Positions 41,965 to 52,561 of a stretch of DNA of 64,000 nucleotides are shown in pieces. The stretch spans positions 62,001-126,000 of the forward strand of contig SFKI01000003.1 in assembly GCA_004554775.1 (NCBI GenBank), read 5' to 3'. Numbering within the stretch: position 1 is the stretch's first letter; the number at the start of each line of letters is the position of its first letter. Position numbers and translations under genes: made by a program. The notes under the pieces are model-generated. The model ran no database searches. It was given only the letters and a program-made list of their open reading frames with translations, and had not been told where the DNA came from. This DNA comes from Subdoligranulum variabile (GTDB lineage Bacteria > Bacillota > Clostridia > Oscillospirales > Ruminococcaceae).

Positions 41965-42121
41965 GGCAATACCGCATAATTCTAAGTGCCGATACGGCGA
42001 GCGAGGTGCGGCAGATGCTAAGCCAAAAGCGCAGATAATACTTTGTGCTGCAAAGGTGAGGCAGTGCCGGAGCCGCCGAAGCGGTGCTTAAGCCGTAAGG
42101 CGGGAATTGTGCGGTGTTGCC
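41965..42121. mobile_element. MITE copy 2
   Basis: A 157-bp non-coding element with the same 17-bp imperfect terminal inverted repeats as the copy at 26332 and a nearly identical left ~100 bp; the right ~40 bp differ. It is flanked by CTAG on both sides (41961-41964 and 42122-42125), a likely 4-bp target duplication. Confidence 0.75.
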
Positions 42122-42189
42122 CTAGAAAGGAGTTCCTGTTGGTAGGCGAGCGAAGGGGGGCATCGAGGCAGAAATCAGCATCCGGCCAC

Positions 42190-42465
42190 CCTTCAGCCAC
42201 CTTCGGTGACAGCTCCCCTCAAGGGGAGCCTTTAGGCTGCGGCTATTGCAAGGTGGCCCCTCCCTACGATACTAACGGCAAAGGGAGCGTAGGGGCGAAC
42301 ACTGTTCGCCCGTGCAGTTTAGCGGCAACGCAAGATTCAGCGGGCGTGCAATGCTTGCCCCTACACCCCACATGTAAGTTAGCACCTACCCGGGGCGAGC
42401 CAATGACGAGCATCGGCCCCTACAGAACGGGAGTAGCGGAAGATTTGGCCCCGGAGGGGTCAATC
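42190..42465. repeat. Repeat cluster upstream of argG
   Basis: No gene lies between 42126 and 42786. The region contains CTTCGGTGACAGCTCCCC/GGGGAGCC (about 42193-42231), the extended BIME (42261-42365), a degenerate GGGGCGAGC...GCCCCTAC unit (to about 42422) and the 24-mer GATTTGGCCCC...GTCAATC at 42442-42465. The 24-mer is inverted relative to 15942. Beyond it, 42480-42660 is AT-rich without a clear feature. Confidence 0.7.
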
Positions 42466-42671
42466 TGTCGGGCGGCGGCAAGCGGCAACCGCAAAACGCC
42501 GCGTATTTTTTTATTGTCTTTTTCCTACAACAGTGCTATATTTATAAAAGTAGGGGCAATTTCCGTCGCAGGATGTATATTCATCGGTTTTTCTGTATGA
42601 AGTGTGCATTTCGCTGTATATTATGCCTAAAAAAACAGGAAAAGTAGAAAATCCTTTGTCTGTTTTACCGC

Positions 42672-42728
42672 TTGCAATTCCTGTATAAAGTTGTATAATA
42701 TGCAATATCAGATGAATAAATATTCACG
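42672..42728 (+). promoter_or_regulatory. argG promoter with ARG box (ArgR/AhrC operator)
   Basis: TTGCAA (42672-42677) and TATAAT (42694-42699) are 16 nt apart. Downstream TGAATAAATATTCA (42713-42726) is a perfect match to the ARG-box core TGAATWWWWATTCA, placed just after the transcription start. Arginine-dependent repression of the operon is expected. Confidence 0.88.
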
Positions 42729-42786
42729 GCGACGGCAAGCAGCATCCCCGGCGTCCTGAACAAATGAGTTGGGAGAGGTAAGCATC

Positions 42787-44025
42787 ATGAAAAAGAACAA
42801 GAAAGACATCAAAAAAGTCGTTCTGGCATACTCCGGCGGTCTGGACACGTCCATCATCATTCCCTGGCTGAAAGAAAACTATAACAACTGCGAAGTCGTT
42901 GCCGTTTCCGGCGATGTTGGCCAGGGCACCGAGTTGGACGGCCTGGAAGAAAAAGCGATCAAGACCGGCGCTTCCAAGCTGTACATCCTGGACCTGAAGA
43001 AAGACTACGTTGAAAACTACATCTGGCCCTGCCTGAAGGCTGACGCCAAGTATGAGGATTACCTGCTGGGCACCTCTCACGCACGTCCCTGCATTGCTGC
43101 CGCCTTGGCAGAAATCGCCAAGAAAGAGAATGCCGACGCCATCTGCCATGGCTGCACCGGCAAGGGCAACGACCAGGTCCGTTTCGAGCTGACCCTCAAG
43201 GCCCTGGCCCCCGAGATGGCTATCATTGCCCCGTGGCGTGAGTGGGACATCAAGAGCCGTGACGAAGAGATCGACTACGCCGAGGCCCACAATATCCCCT
43301 TGAAGATCAACCGTGAGACCAACTATTCTAAGGACAAGAACCTGTGGCACCTGAGCCATGAGGGCCTTGACCTCGAGAAGCCCTCTCTGGAGCCGCAGTA
43401 CAACAAGCCCGGCTTCCTGGAGCTGGGTGTCTCCCCCGAGCAGGCTCCCGATAAGCCGACCTACGTCAAGATCCACTTTGAGAAGGGCGTTCCCACCGCT
43501 GTGGACGGCCAGGAGATGGACGGCGTGGCCCTGATCGAATACCTGAACAAAGTCGGCGGTGCCAACGGCATCGGCCTGTTGGATATCGTCGAGAACCGTC
43601 TGGTCGGCATGAAGAGCCGCGGCGTCTACGAGACCCCGGGCGGTGCCATCCTGTACAAAGCACACAACGTGCTGGAAACCATCACCATTGACAAAGAGGC
43701 TTTCCACTTCAAGGAGAGCATTGCCCAGAAAATGGGCGAGCTGGTCTACAACGGCCAGTGGTTCACCCCGCTGCGTGAAGCCCTGAGCGCCTTCACCGAC
43801 GATCTGCAAAAGACCGTGACCGGCGACGTTACCCTGAAGCTGTACAAGGGCAACATGATCAACGCCGGTGTCACCAGCCCGTACACCTTGTACGATGAGC
43901 AGACCGCGTCTTTCGGTGAGGATGACGATTACAACCAGGCCGACGCGAACGGCTTCATCAACCTGTTTGGCCTGCCCATTGCTGAGCGTGCCAAGCTGGC
44001 CCAGAGCTGGCCCACCAAGGACTAA
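42787..44025 (+). CDS. argG: Argininosuccinate synthase
   Basis: This enzyme joins citrulline and aspartate with ATP. The 412-residue protein has the ATP-pyrophosphatase loop AYSGGLDTS (about residue 14), [15 protein letters not shown], and the citrulline/aspartate-binding segments [11 protein letters not shown] and [17 protein letters not shown]. It is the first gene of argGHCJBDF, controlled by the ARG-box promoter. ATG 42787 follows GAGAGG. Confidence 0.97.
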   Translation: MKKNKKDIKKVVLAYSGGLDTSIIIPWLKENYNNCEVVAVSGDVGQGTELDGLEEKAIKTGASKLYILDLKKDYVENYIWPCLKADAKYEDYLLGTSHARPCIAAALAEIAKKENADAICHGCTGKGNDQVRFELTLKALAPEMAIIAPWREWDIKSRDEEIDYAEAHNIPLKINRETNYSKDKNLWHLSHEGLDLEKPSLEPQYNKPGFLELGVSPEQAPDKPTYVKIHFEKGVPTAVDGQEMDGVALIEYLNKVGGANGIGLLDIVENRLVGMKSRGVYETPGGAILYKAHNVLETITIDKEAFHFKESIAQKMGELVYNGQWFTPLREALSAFTDDLQKTVTGDVTLKLYKGNMINAGVTSPYTLYDEQTASFGEDDDYNQADANGFINLFGLPIAERAKLAQSWPTKD

Positions 44026-44044
44026 TCGCCCAATGCCATAAGCA

Positions 44045-44084
44045 CCGCCAGGAGGGCATGCCCCCTTGGCGGTTTTGGCGTTTT
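44045..44084 (+). terminator. Attenuator-like hairpin between argG and argH
   Basis: CCGCCA..AGGG and CCCC..TGGCGG around GCATG are followed by TTTTGGCGTTTTG. It may lower expression of downstream genes relative to argG. Confidence 0.55.
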
Positions 44085-44124
44085 GTAAGCAGAATATTTT
44101 CTAACGATTTATCGGAGGATTCTT

Positions 44125-45501
<1,377 letters not shown>

Positions 45502-45592
45502 TAAGGGCGGCATATCTAAAACCGCACGGGCGCATAGGGAATGTGCCGTGCGAATGTCCCCGAATTTTTACCGTTATAATAGGGTATTGCCT

Positions 45593-45618
45593 GTAGGGGC
45601 GGATTCCATATCCGCCCG
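45593..45618. repeat. REP-like palindrome between argH and argC
   Basis: GTAGGGGCGGATTCCATATCCGCCCG, with the same core as the unit at 1284-1308. A TATAAT at 45575-45580 lies just upstream but lacks a good -35. Confidence 0.75.
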
Positions 45619-45649
45619 TAAGATACCCGAACATGGATGGGGTGTAAAA

Positions 45650-46591
45650 ATGGGAAACTATAAGATCTTCGTCGATGGCAGTTCCGGCACGACCGGGCTG
45701 CGCATTGCGGACCGCCTGGCCGAGCGGCCGGAATTTACGACCCTGCATATCTCCGAGGCCGACCGCAAGGACGTACACGCCCGCGCGGCTGTTATCAACG
45801 AGAGTGATCTCTCGTTCCTCTGCCTGCCGGACGATGCCGCCCGCGAGGTCGTTCCGCTGCTGCGGCCCGATGTGCGCGTGTTGGATACTTCCACCGCGCA
45901 CCGCACCGCGCCGGGCTGGACCTATGGCCTGCCCGAGCTGCACGGCACCCGCGAAGCCCTGCACACCGCCACCCGCGTGGCCGTGCCCGGCTGCCACGCC
46001 ACCGGCTTTATTGCCCCGGTGGCCCCGTTGGTGGAGCTGGGTCTTGTGCCCAAGACCGCGCTGCTGCACTGCACGAGCCTGACCGGCTATTCCGGCGGCG
46101 GCAAAAAGATGATCGCCCAGTATGAGGCAGAGCGTACCGACCACGCGTTGGATGCACCCCGCCCTTACGGGCTGGCGCTGCACCACAAGCACCTGCCCGA
46201 GATGGCCGCCATCACCGGCCTGGCCACCCCGCCCACCTTTGTGCCGGTGGTGGCTGACTACTACGCCGGGATGGAAACAATGATCCCGCTGGATCTGCCC
46301 GCCCTGGGTCTGACCGCGCAGCAGGTAGCTGACGCGCTGGCCGAGTATTACGCGGACCAGAAGATGATCACCGTCCACCCGTTGAACGAGGGCACCGACG
46401 GCGGATTTCTGGCGGCCAACAAGCTGGCAGGGCTGGATCGGCTGGAAATTTTCTGCCTGGCCAACCCCGACGGCACCCAGATGGAGCTGATCAGCCTGTT
46501 TGACAATTTGGGCAAGGGTTCTTCCGGTGCGGCCGTACAGTGCATGAACCTGATGCTGGACCTGGACGAGACCGCCGGGCTGGCGCTGTAA
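45650..46591 (+). CDS. argC: N-acetyl-gamma-glutamyl-phosphate reductase, type 2
   Basis: It reduces N-acetylglutamyl phosphate to the semialdehyde using NADPH. At 313 residues it belongs to the shorter type 2 group. DGSSGTTGLRI is the NADP loop, VPGCHATGF contains the catalytic Cys (about 113), and LTGYSGGGKKMI and HHKHLPEM carry the catalytic His region. ATG 45650 lies a short distance after GGATGGGG; a longer frame would run through the REP-like palindrome. Confidence 0.92.
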   Translation: MGNYKIFVDGSSGTTGLRIADRLAERPEFTTLHISEADRKDVHARAAVINESDLSFLCLPDDAAREVVPLLRPDVRVLDTSTAHRTAPGWTYGLPELHGTREALHTATRVAVPGCHATGFIAPVAPLVELGLVPKTALLHCTSLTGYSGGGKKMIAQYEAERTDHALDAPRPYGLALHHKHLPEMAAITGLATPPTFVPVVADYYAGMETMIPLDLPALGLTAQQVADALAEYYADQKMITVHPLNEGTDGGFLAANKLAGLDRLEIFCLANPDGTQMELISLFDNLGKGSSGAAVQCMNLMLDLDETAGLAL

Positions 46592-46626
46592 AAACAACAA
46601 ACATACGTAAAATAGAGGGATGAATC

Positions 46627-47853
46627 ATGGAAAACTTCAAGTCGATTCCCGGCGGCATCTGTGCACCCGCCGGATTCTCCGCCGCCGGTGTGCATTGCGG
46701 TATCCGGCATAACCACTCCAAGCTGGATCTGGCGCTCATCAAGGCCGATGTCCGCTGCGCCGGTGCGGGCTGCTACACTACCAACAAGGTCTACGGCGCG
46801 CCTATCACGGTCGACCGTGAGCATTTGAAGGACGGCTACGCGCAGGCCATCGTCGTCAACAGCGGCAACGCCAACACCTGCGCCCCCAACGGCATTGAGC
46901 TTGCCAAGGAGACCTGCGAGATTGTCGCCAATGAGCTGGGCATCAGCGCCGACGATGTGCTGCCCGCCTCCACCGGCGTTATCGGCCAGGCCATGAGCAT
47001 TGAGCCGTTCGCTAAGGGCATTCCTGCCGCGGCCGCCAAGCTGGCTGCGACCGATGCAGGCAGCCACGACGCTGCCACTGCCATCATGACGACCGACACC
47101 CATTCTAAAGAAGTCTCCATCGAGTTCCCCATCGGCGGCAAGACCTGCCGTATGGGTGCCATCGCCAAAGGTTCCGGCATGATCCACCCCAACATGGCGA
47201 CAATGCTGCTCTTCATCACCACCGACGTGAAGGTCGAGCCCGCCGTGCTGCAAGCCGCGCTGTCCAGTGTTGTACCTGCCACTTTTAACCAGATCTCGGT
47301 CGACGGCGACACCTCCACCAACGATACTGTACTGCTGCTGGCTTCCGGCCTGTCCGGGGCCGAGGTCCAGCCCGGCACCGCCGACTACGACACCTTTGTT
47401 GCGGCACTGACCCAAGTGGCCGAGCAGCTCAGCCGTGAGCTGGCCGGCGACGGCGAGGGTGCTACCAAGCTGCTGGAGTGCATCGTAACCGGCGCACCCG
47501 ACCTGCTGACCGCCCGCGCAGTCTCCAAGAGCGTCATCCACTCCTCCCTGTTCAAAGCCGCGATGTTCGGCGCGGATGCCAACTGGGGCCGTGTCCTCTG
47601 CGCCATCGGCTACACCCCCGGCGACTTTGATATCGGCAAAACCGCCGTGCGCCTGAAGAGCAAGGCCGGTGAGGTCTTTGTCTGCGAGAACGCCGCCTAC
47701 CACCCCTACAGCGAGGACGAAGCCGCCAAGGTGCTGAAGGAGGACGAGATCCAGATCCTGGTCGACCTGGGCAGCGGCGACTTTACCGCCAAGGCCTGGG
47801 GCTGCGACCTGACCTACGACTACGTGAAGATCAACGGCGATTACCGCACCTGA
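46627..47853 (+). CDS. argJ: Bifunctional glutamate N-acetyltransferase/ornithine acetyltransferase
   Basis: ArgJ moves the acetyl group from acetylornithine to glutamate and allows the recycling route of arginine synthesis. The 408-residue proenzyme has the autocleavage site KGSGMIHPNMATML, where Thr becomes the N-terminal nucleophile of the beta chain (about residue 190). GNANTCAPNG and the C-terminal AYDY-type tract TYDYVKINGDYRT are conserved. Because no argE or argA is seen, the cyclic pathway is inferred. Confidence 0.96.
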   Translation: MENFKSIPGGICAPAGFSAAGVHCGIRHNHSKLDLALIKADVRCAGAGCYTTNKVYGAPITVDREHLKDGYAQAIVVNSGNANTCAPNGIELAKETCEIVANELGISADDVLPASTGVIGQAMSIEPFAKGIPAAAAKLAATDAGSHDAATAIMTTDTHSKEVSIEFPIGGKTCRMGAIAKGSGMIHPNMATMLLFITTDVKVEPAVLQAALSSVVPATFNQISVDGDTSTNDTVLLLASGLSGAEVQPGTADYDTFVAALTQVAEQLSRELAGDGEGATKLLECIVTGAPDLLTARAVSKSVIHSSLFKAAMFGADANWGRVLCAIGYTPGDFDIGKTAVRLKSKAGEVFVCENAAYHPYSEDEAAKVLKEDEIQILVDLGSGDFTAKAWGCDLTYDYVKINGDYRT

Positions 47854-47883
47854 TACGTGCTTTGGGGACGAGGGGACTGTGCA

Positions 47884-48738
47884 ATGAAAAACGAAGAAAT
47901 GGCGCTGCTTTTCAGCGAAGCTACGCCCTATATCCAGAAATATCACGGCAAAACGCTGGTCATTAAATACGGCGGCAACGCCATGGTCAACGATGAGCTG
48001 AAGCTGGCCGTCATGAACGACCTTGTCACCTTAACGCTGTTGGGCGTGCGGGTGGTGCTGGTGCACGGCGGCGGCCCGGCTATCAACAAAATGCTGGCCC
48101 GCGTGGGCAAAGAGTCCAAGTTCGTGAACGGCCTGCGCTACACCGACGAGGAAACGATGGGCATTGTGCAGCAGGTGCTGGCAGGCCAGGTCAACAAGGA
48201 TCTCGTCGCACTGCTGAAGGGCCGCGGCGTCGGTCTGTGCGGCATGGACGGCCACACCATCACGTGCAGCCGTAAATCGGATGTAGACCTAGGGTATGTC
48301 GGCGAGATTGAAAATGTTGATACGACGCTGATTGAACACCTGCTGGCGGACAGCTTCATCCCGGTCATTGCCACCGTGGGCATGGATGACAACGGCATCC
48401 CCTACAACATCAACGCCGACACTGCGGCAGCCGAGATCGCCATTGCACTGCATGCAGAAAAGCTCGTCAGCATGACCGATATCGTCGGCCTGCTGTATGA
48501 TAAGAATGATGAATCCACCCTGATCCCCGAGGTCGAAGTCTCTGAGATCGAGGGCTACAAGGCAGCCGGGGTTATTGCCGGCGGCATGCTGCCCAAGATT
48601 GAGGGTATGGCCGACGCGATTTATCAGGGCGTACACGAAGCCGTTATCATTGACGGCCGTGTACCCCATTCCATCCTGTTGGAAATGTTCAGCGACCGCG
48701 GCGCCGGTACGATGTTCTACCGCCGCGGCAACCACTAA
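47884..48738 (+). CDS. argB: Acetylglutamate kinase
   Basis: It phosphorylates N-acetylglutamate, the committed step and usual target of arginine feedback. The 284-residue protein has the amino-acid-kinase fold: VIKYGGNAM near residue 25, VLVHGGGPAIN (about 62), NINADTAAAEIAIAL (about 180) and GGMLPKIEGM (about 236). The N-terminal ~20-residue helix is the feature of hexameric, arginine-inhibited forms. ATG follows GAGGGGA. Confidence 0.96.
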   Translation: MKNEEMALLFSEATPYIQKYHGKTLVIKYGGNAMVNDELKLAVMNDLVTLTLLGVRVVLVHGGGPAINKMLARVGKESKFVNGLRYTDEETMGIVQQVLAGQVNKDLVALLKGRGVGLCGMDGHTITCSRKSDVDLGYVGEIENVDTTLIEHLLADSFIPVIATVGMDDNGIPYNINADTAAAEIAIALHAEKLVSMTDIVGLLYDKNDESTLIPEVEVSEIEGYKAAGVIAGGMLPKIEGMADAIYQGVHEAVIIDGRVPHSILLEMFSDRGAGTMFYRRGNH

Positions 48739-48750
48739 GGAGGGTACGCC

Positions 48751-49929
48751 ATGCAAACCGAAAAAGTCATCAAACGCGATAACAAGTATGTGCTGCACAC
48801 CTACGCCCGCAGCCAGGTTGTGCTGGCCGAGGGCCACGGCATGACCGCCGCCGACCCCGAGGGCAAGCGTTATCTCGACTTTACCTCCGGCATCGGCGTC
48901 AATTCGTTGGGGTACTGCCACCCCGCTTGGGTGCAGGCTGTCTGCGACCAGGCCGCAACCTTGCAGCATACCTCCAACCTGTACTACACCGCCCCCTGCG
49001 GCAAGTTGGCCAAAAAGTTGTGCCGCCGTACCGGCATGGACGCGGTATTCTTCGGCAACTCGGGTGCCGAGGCCAACGAGGGCGCGATCAAAGCCGCCCG
49101 CAAATATGCCACGGATACCTACGGCGCAGCCCGCAACAAGGTCATTACGCTGGTAAACTCGTTCCACGGCCGCACGCTGGCTACCCTGACCGCTACCGGC
49201 CAGGATGTATTCCACCAATATTTCGGCCCGTTCCCCGGGAACTTTGCCTATGTGCCCGCGGGCAATTTCGCCGCCCTGCGGGATGCCGCTGACGACACCG
49301 CCTGCGCCGTGATGCTGGAACTGGTGCAGGGCGAGGGCGGTGTGGTCGCATTGGATGCCGACTATGTTGCAAAAGTGGCCGAGTTCTGCAAAAAGCGCGA
49401 TTTGGTGTTGATCGTAGACGAAGTGCAGACCGGCGTAGGCCGCACCGGCAAGTTTTTGGCGTGTGAGCATTTTGACCTGCACCCGGACATCGTCACCCTC
49501 GCCAAAGGCCTGGGCGGCGGCTTGCCCATCGGCGCTGTGCTGATGACAGCCAAGATTGCCGAGCATATGGGTCCCGGCACCCACGGCTCCACCTTTGGCG
49601 GCAACCCGGTGGTCTGTGCCGGTGCGCTGGCCGTGCTGGACGCCATGGACGAGGACTTTATGGACAATGTGCTGACCCAGGCGGCCCGCCTGCGTGCCGG
49701 GCTGAAAACGCTGCCCCATGTTACCGAGGTCAGCGGTCTGGGCCTGATGGTAGGCATCGCGCTTGAGGATGGCATCAAAGCCGCCGATGTGCGCGCTGCC
49801 TGTGAGAAGGAAGGACTGCTGGTGCTGACGGCAAAGACCCGCCTGCGCCTGCTGCCGCCGCTGATTTTGACCGAGACCGATGTTGACGCCGCGCTGGACA
49901 CCCTGCGCACGGTTTTGGAGAAGTTCTGA
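48751..49929 (+). CDS. argD: Acetylornithine aminotransferase
   Basis: A class III PLP aminotransferase that converts acetylglutamate semialdehyde to acetylornithine. The 392-residue protein has FGNSGAEANEGAIKAARKY, NSFHGRTLATLTATG, VIDEVQTG-type LIVDEVQTGVGRTG and the Schiff-base TLAKGLGGGLPIGA (Lys near 247). It follows argB by 12 nt with AAGGAGGG. Its stop overlaps the argF start (TGATG). Confidence 0.95.
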   Translation: MQTEKVIKRDNKYVLHTYARSQVVLAEGHGMTAADPEGKRYLDFTSGIGVNSLGYCHPAWVQAVCDQAATLQHTSNLYYTAPCGKLAKKLCRRTGMDAVFFGNSGAEANEGAIKAARKYATDTYGAARNKVITLVNSFHGRTLATLTATGQDVFHQYFGPFPGNFAYVPAGNFAALRDAADDTACAVMLELVQGEGGVVALDADYVAKVAEFCKKRDLVLIVDEVQTGVGRTGKFLACEHFDLHPDIVTLAKGLGGGLPIGAVLMTAKIAEHMGPGTHGSTFGGNPVVCAGALAVLDAMDEDFMDNVLTQAARLRAGLKTLPHVTEVSGLGLMVGIALEDGIKAADVRAACEKEGLLVLTAKTRLRLLPPLILTETDVDAALDTLRTVLEKF

Positions 49930-50840
49930 TGAAGCATCTGTTGAAATTGAGCGCCCTGACACCAGAAGAAATCCTGCACATTCTGGATGTAGCCGACGAG
50001 TACAAGCGCCTGCATAAGCAGGGCGCGGACCCCAAGGATCTGCAAGGCAAAGCAGTGGCACTGGTGTTTGCCAAAAACTCCACCCGCACCCGCGCAAGCC
50101 TGGAGGTCGGCATCTTCCAGATGGGCGGCCTGGGCACCTACCTGAGCGCCAACGACCTGCAAACCGCCCGCGGCGAACCCGTGCAGGATACGGCCCGCGT
50201 ACTGGGGCGGTACTATGACGCCATCGTCTGCCGCACCTACAAGCAGACCACGCTGGACATGCTGGCCCAGTACAGCGGCGTGCCGGTGATTTCCGGCATG
50301 ACCGACTACGCCCACCCGCTGCAAGTGCTGACCGACCTGATGACGGTACGCGAACGCAAAGGCAAGCTCTCCGGGCTGCGCGCCGGGTTCATCGGTGATG
50401 GGTACAATATGGCGAACAGCATGATCGTGGGCTGCCTGGCGGTGGGCATGACGGTCACGGTGGCCTGCCCGCCGCGCTACCGCCCCGCCGCCGATGTGCT
50501 GATGCTGGCGAAAACCTACGGGGATAAGTTCAAGCTCGTCACTGACCCGGATGAAGCCGCCCGCGATGCCGACGTGCTGTTTACCGATGTGTGGGTCAGC
50601 ATGGGCATGGAACGCGAAGTTGAGCAGCGCCGCCGGGATTTCCACGGCTTTACGCTGGACGCCGCCCGCATGGCGCTTGCCAAGCCGGACTGCGTGATTC
50701 AACATCCGCTGCCCGCCCACCGCGGCGAGGAGATTACCGCCGACATCCTGGAAGCTCACGCCGATGAGATCTTCGACGAGGCCGAGAACCGCATCTACGT
50801 GGAAAAGGCCGTGCTGGCGATCCTTTTGGCCGGGAAGTGA
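49929..50840 (+). CDS. argF: Ornithine carbamoyltransferase
   Basis: It makes citrulline from ornithine and carbamoyl phosphate. The 303-residue protein has the carbamoyl phosphate motif STRTRASLEVG (about 53-63; family STRTR), HPLQVLTDLMT, DVWVSMG and the ornithine-side HPLPAHRGEE with its conserved HCLPA-type loop (HPLPAHRG). It is the last gene of the arginine cluster and is translationally coupled to argD. Confidence 0.96.
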   Translation: MKHLLKLSALTPEEILHILDVADEYKRLHKQGADPKDLQGKAVALVFAKNSTRTRASLEVGIFQMGGLGTYLSANDLQTARGEPVQDTARVLGRYYDAIVCRTYKQTTLDMLAQYSGVPVISGMTDYAHPLQVLTDLMTVRERKGKLSGLRAGFIGDGYNMANSMIVGCLAVGMTVTVACPPRYRPAADVLMLAKTYGDKFKLVTDPDEAARDADVLFTDVWVSMGMEREVEQRRRDFHGFTLDAARMALAKPDCVIQHPLPAHRGEEITADILEAHADEIFDEAENRIYVEKAVLAILLAGK

Positions 50841-50847
50841 TTTTATC

Positions 50848-51118
50848 CTGCTTTCTTTAAAGAAAAGCAGGCAAAGAAACTTTTAACAATATAAAACAAA
50901 AAAGCTCCCCTCAAGGGGAGCCATCCTCTACGCCAAGCGGTGGCAGCGTTCCCCCTCTGGCACTTCGTGCCACCTCTCCCGTATCGGGGGAATCTGTCCA
51001 CAAGGGGAGTCTTTTTTAGGTCGATGTAGGAGCGCCCGCAGGAAATCAGCGCAACTGCAAAACGTCGCGGGCGAGCAATGCTCACCCCTACACCAGCCAC
51101 AAAAGCGTGCGATATCAT
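50848..51118. repeat. Repeat-rich gap after argF
   Basis: No gene lies between 50841 and 51199. It holds CCTGCTTT/AAAGCAGG (about 50848-50871), GCTCCCCTC/GAGGGGAGC-type (about 50903-50921), GGCAC/GTGCC modules, CCCGTATCGGG, and a REP/BIME-like pair 51026-51091 with one shortened half (GTAGGAGCGCCCG) and one intact half (CGGGCGAGCAATGCTCACCCCTAC). Confidence 0.65.
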
Positions 51119-51121
51119 ATA

Positions 51122-51160
51122 AACATCCCCCCTGCAACAACCTTGCAGGGGGGATATGTT
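51122..51160. terminator. Intrinsic terminator between argF and the ECF gene
   Basis: ATCCCCCCTGCAA and TTGCAGGGGGGAT form a perfect 13-bp stem around CAACC, followed by ATGTTT. Confidence 0.75.
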
Positions 51161-51199
51161 TAAAGTTTCTTTGCTTACTTTCTTTTCAAAGAAAGTAAG

Positions 51200-51724
51200 T
51201 TAGGCGCAGATCTTTTCAAAGCGCTGAGCGAGGTTGCGGGAGAAGCAGAGCACCATGCCCATGACAGCACCAATGCCAGCCTGCAAAATTTCAAACGGCA
51301 GTTTGATGATCGCATACTCGGGCGTACTGTAGACGAACGCGCGGCCCAGTGTGTACCCAATGACCATGATGATGGCACCCAGCACCACGCCGATGCCCGC
51401 GCCCAGAGCCTTTTTGTCCTTAAACAAGTTGTGCGCGCAGAGCGAGATCACGATGGCCTCCAGGCCATGGGACGCCAGCGAGACAAACATCGGCGCCGGG
51501 TAGAAGAAGAAATCGCCCAAAAATGCGCCGACACCGCCCACAATAAACGCCCCCAGCGGATCCAACAGAATGGCCGCCGTGCAGATGACGATGTCGTTCA
51601 AATAGAGGTGCCCACCCGGCACCGGGATGCTGAACGAACTCAGCACCACGTTCATTGCCATCAGCACCGCCGTCATCGTCAGCCACAACACCGGCTTTTT
51701 CTTGATCAAATTGTATCCTTTCAT
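51200..51724 (-). CDS. ECF transporter substrate-binding (S) component, substrate unknown
   Basis: A 174-residue integral membrane protein with about five to six helices. The N-terminal segment LWLTMTAVLMAMNVVLSSFSIPVPGGHLYLNDIVI has the S-component start, including the small-residue first helix and a GGHLYLND motif seen in HMP- or cobalamin/folate-type S components. LLDPLGAFIVGGVGAFLGDF follows. No ECF ATPase or T subunit is nearby, so it would use a shared module encoded elsewhere. ATG follows AGGAAAAA. Confidence 0.8.
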   Translation of the reverse strand: MKGYNLIKKKPVLWLTMTAVLMAMNVVLSSFSIPVPGGHLYLNDIVICTAAILLDPLGAFIVGGVGAFLGDFFFYPAPMFVSLASHGLEAIVISLCAHNLFKDKKALGAGIGVVLGAIIMVIGYTLGRAFVYSTPEYAIIKLPFEILQAGIGAVMGMVLCFSRNLAQRFEKICA

Positions 51725-51759
51725 TTTTTCCTATGCCCCTCTCGTTTTGGATTGGCCTT

Positions 51760-51787
51760 ATCATACGCCCATTTCTGGCACCATCAA
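51760..51787 (-). promoter_or_regulatory. Promoter of the first ECF S-component gene
   Basis: On the minus strand TTGATG (51787-51782) and TATGAT (51765-51760) are 16 nt apart. Confidence 0.5.
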
Positions 51788-51830
51788 AGCGCCAAATTGC
51801 ATATTTTTTATAGGGCCAGTTCAGGACATA

Positions 51831-51862
51831 GAAAAGGCACCCCATCTGCGGGGTGCCTTGTA
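51831..51862 (-). terminator. Terminator of the second ECF S-component gene
   Basis: GGCACCCC and GGGGTGCC around ATCTGC; on the minus strand it is followed by TTTTCTATG. Confidence 0.8.
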
Positions 51863-51868
51863 GGTTGC

Positions 51869-52480
51869 TTAGTTCAGTTTCAGGTACTTGCGCACCGGCA
51901 CGGTAACGGCACTGGCTACCACGCCGCAGATCAGCCATTCGATCACAGCCTGCACGCCGACCAGCAGCACGATAAACATAAACGAGTTGGTTGCGCCCAG
52001 TGTCTGGGCCAGGTTCTGCACGTAATCGCAGTTATAAAAGAACAGTACCAGGAAGCCCATGAAGAACACGGTGTTCAGCACAGGAGTGCAGATGGCGCCG
52101 ATGACGCAACAGAGCTTCTCCTTTTTGGGCATGGCTTTGTGCAGGGCGTTGAAGATCAGCGCAGCGCACAGGCCCATCAGCACACGGGCCACAAAGCTGA
52201 CCACAAACGCGCCGAACGGGTTGACGCCGAACAGTGCAGCACCCATGGCGCTTTTGCCTTCGACCATCTGGATAAAGCTGGTCGCGCCAAAGATGCCGCC
52301 CAGGATGGCACCCGCCAGGGGATCCATCGTCATGGCACCGATGGCCACCGGTACCGTGAGCAGCGACGCCGACAGCGGGCCGATTTGCAGGTAGCCCAGC
52401 GGCGTGTAGTTCATCACCAGCAAAATGGCCGCCAGCAATGCAAGCTGGGTCAGCCAACGGACGTTGGTACGGTTTTTCAT
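51869..52480 (-). CDS. ECF transporter S component, PanT-like (pantothenate?)
   Basis: A 203-residue protein with six predicted helices. IGPLSASLLTVPVAIGAMTMDPLAGAILGGIFGATSF and GVNPFGAFVVSFVARVLMG are characteristic of the S-component group associated with pantothenate (PanT); this assignment is from memory and remains tentative. ATG 52480 lies 9 nt after CAGGAGGA. No energy-coupling subunits are nearby. A palindrome-flanked promoter suggests specific regulation. Confidence 0.75.
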   Translation of the reverse strand: MKNRTNVRWLTQLALLAAILLVMNYTPLGYLQIGPLSASLLTVPVAIGAMTMDPLAGAILGGIFGATSFIQMVEGKSAMGAALFGVNPFGAFVVSFVARVLMGLCAALIFNALHKAMPKKEKLCCVIGAICTPVLNTVFFMGFLVLFFYNCDYVQNLAQTLGATNSFMFIVLLVGVQAVIEWLICGVVASAVTVPVRKYLKLN

Positions 52481-52561
52481 ATTCAATTTTCCTCCTGCTG
52501 CCGTCTCCTACATCTCGGGAGTACAGCGCAAATGTACAGGCCGGGCGGCCTGCCGTGCATC

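Noticed and set aside
24983..42365. CRISPR array
   Set aside because: The GTAGGGGCG repeats are dispersed, palindromic and not evenly spaced, and no cas gene is present.
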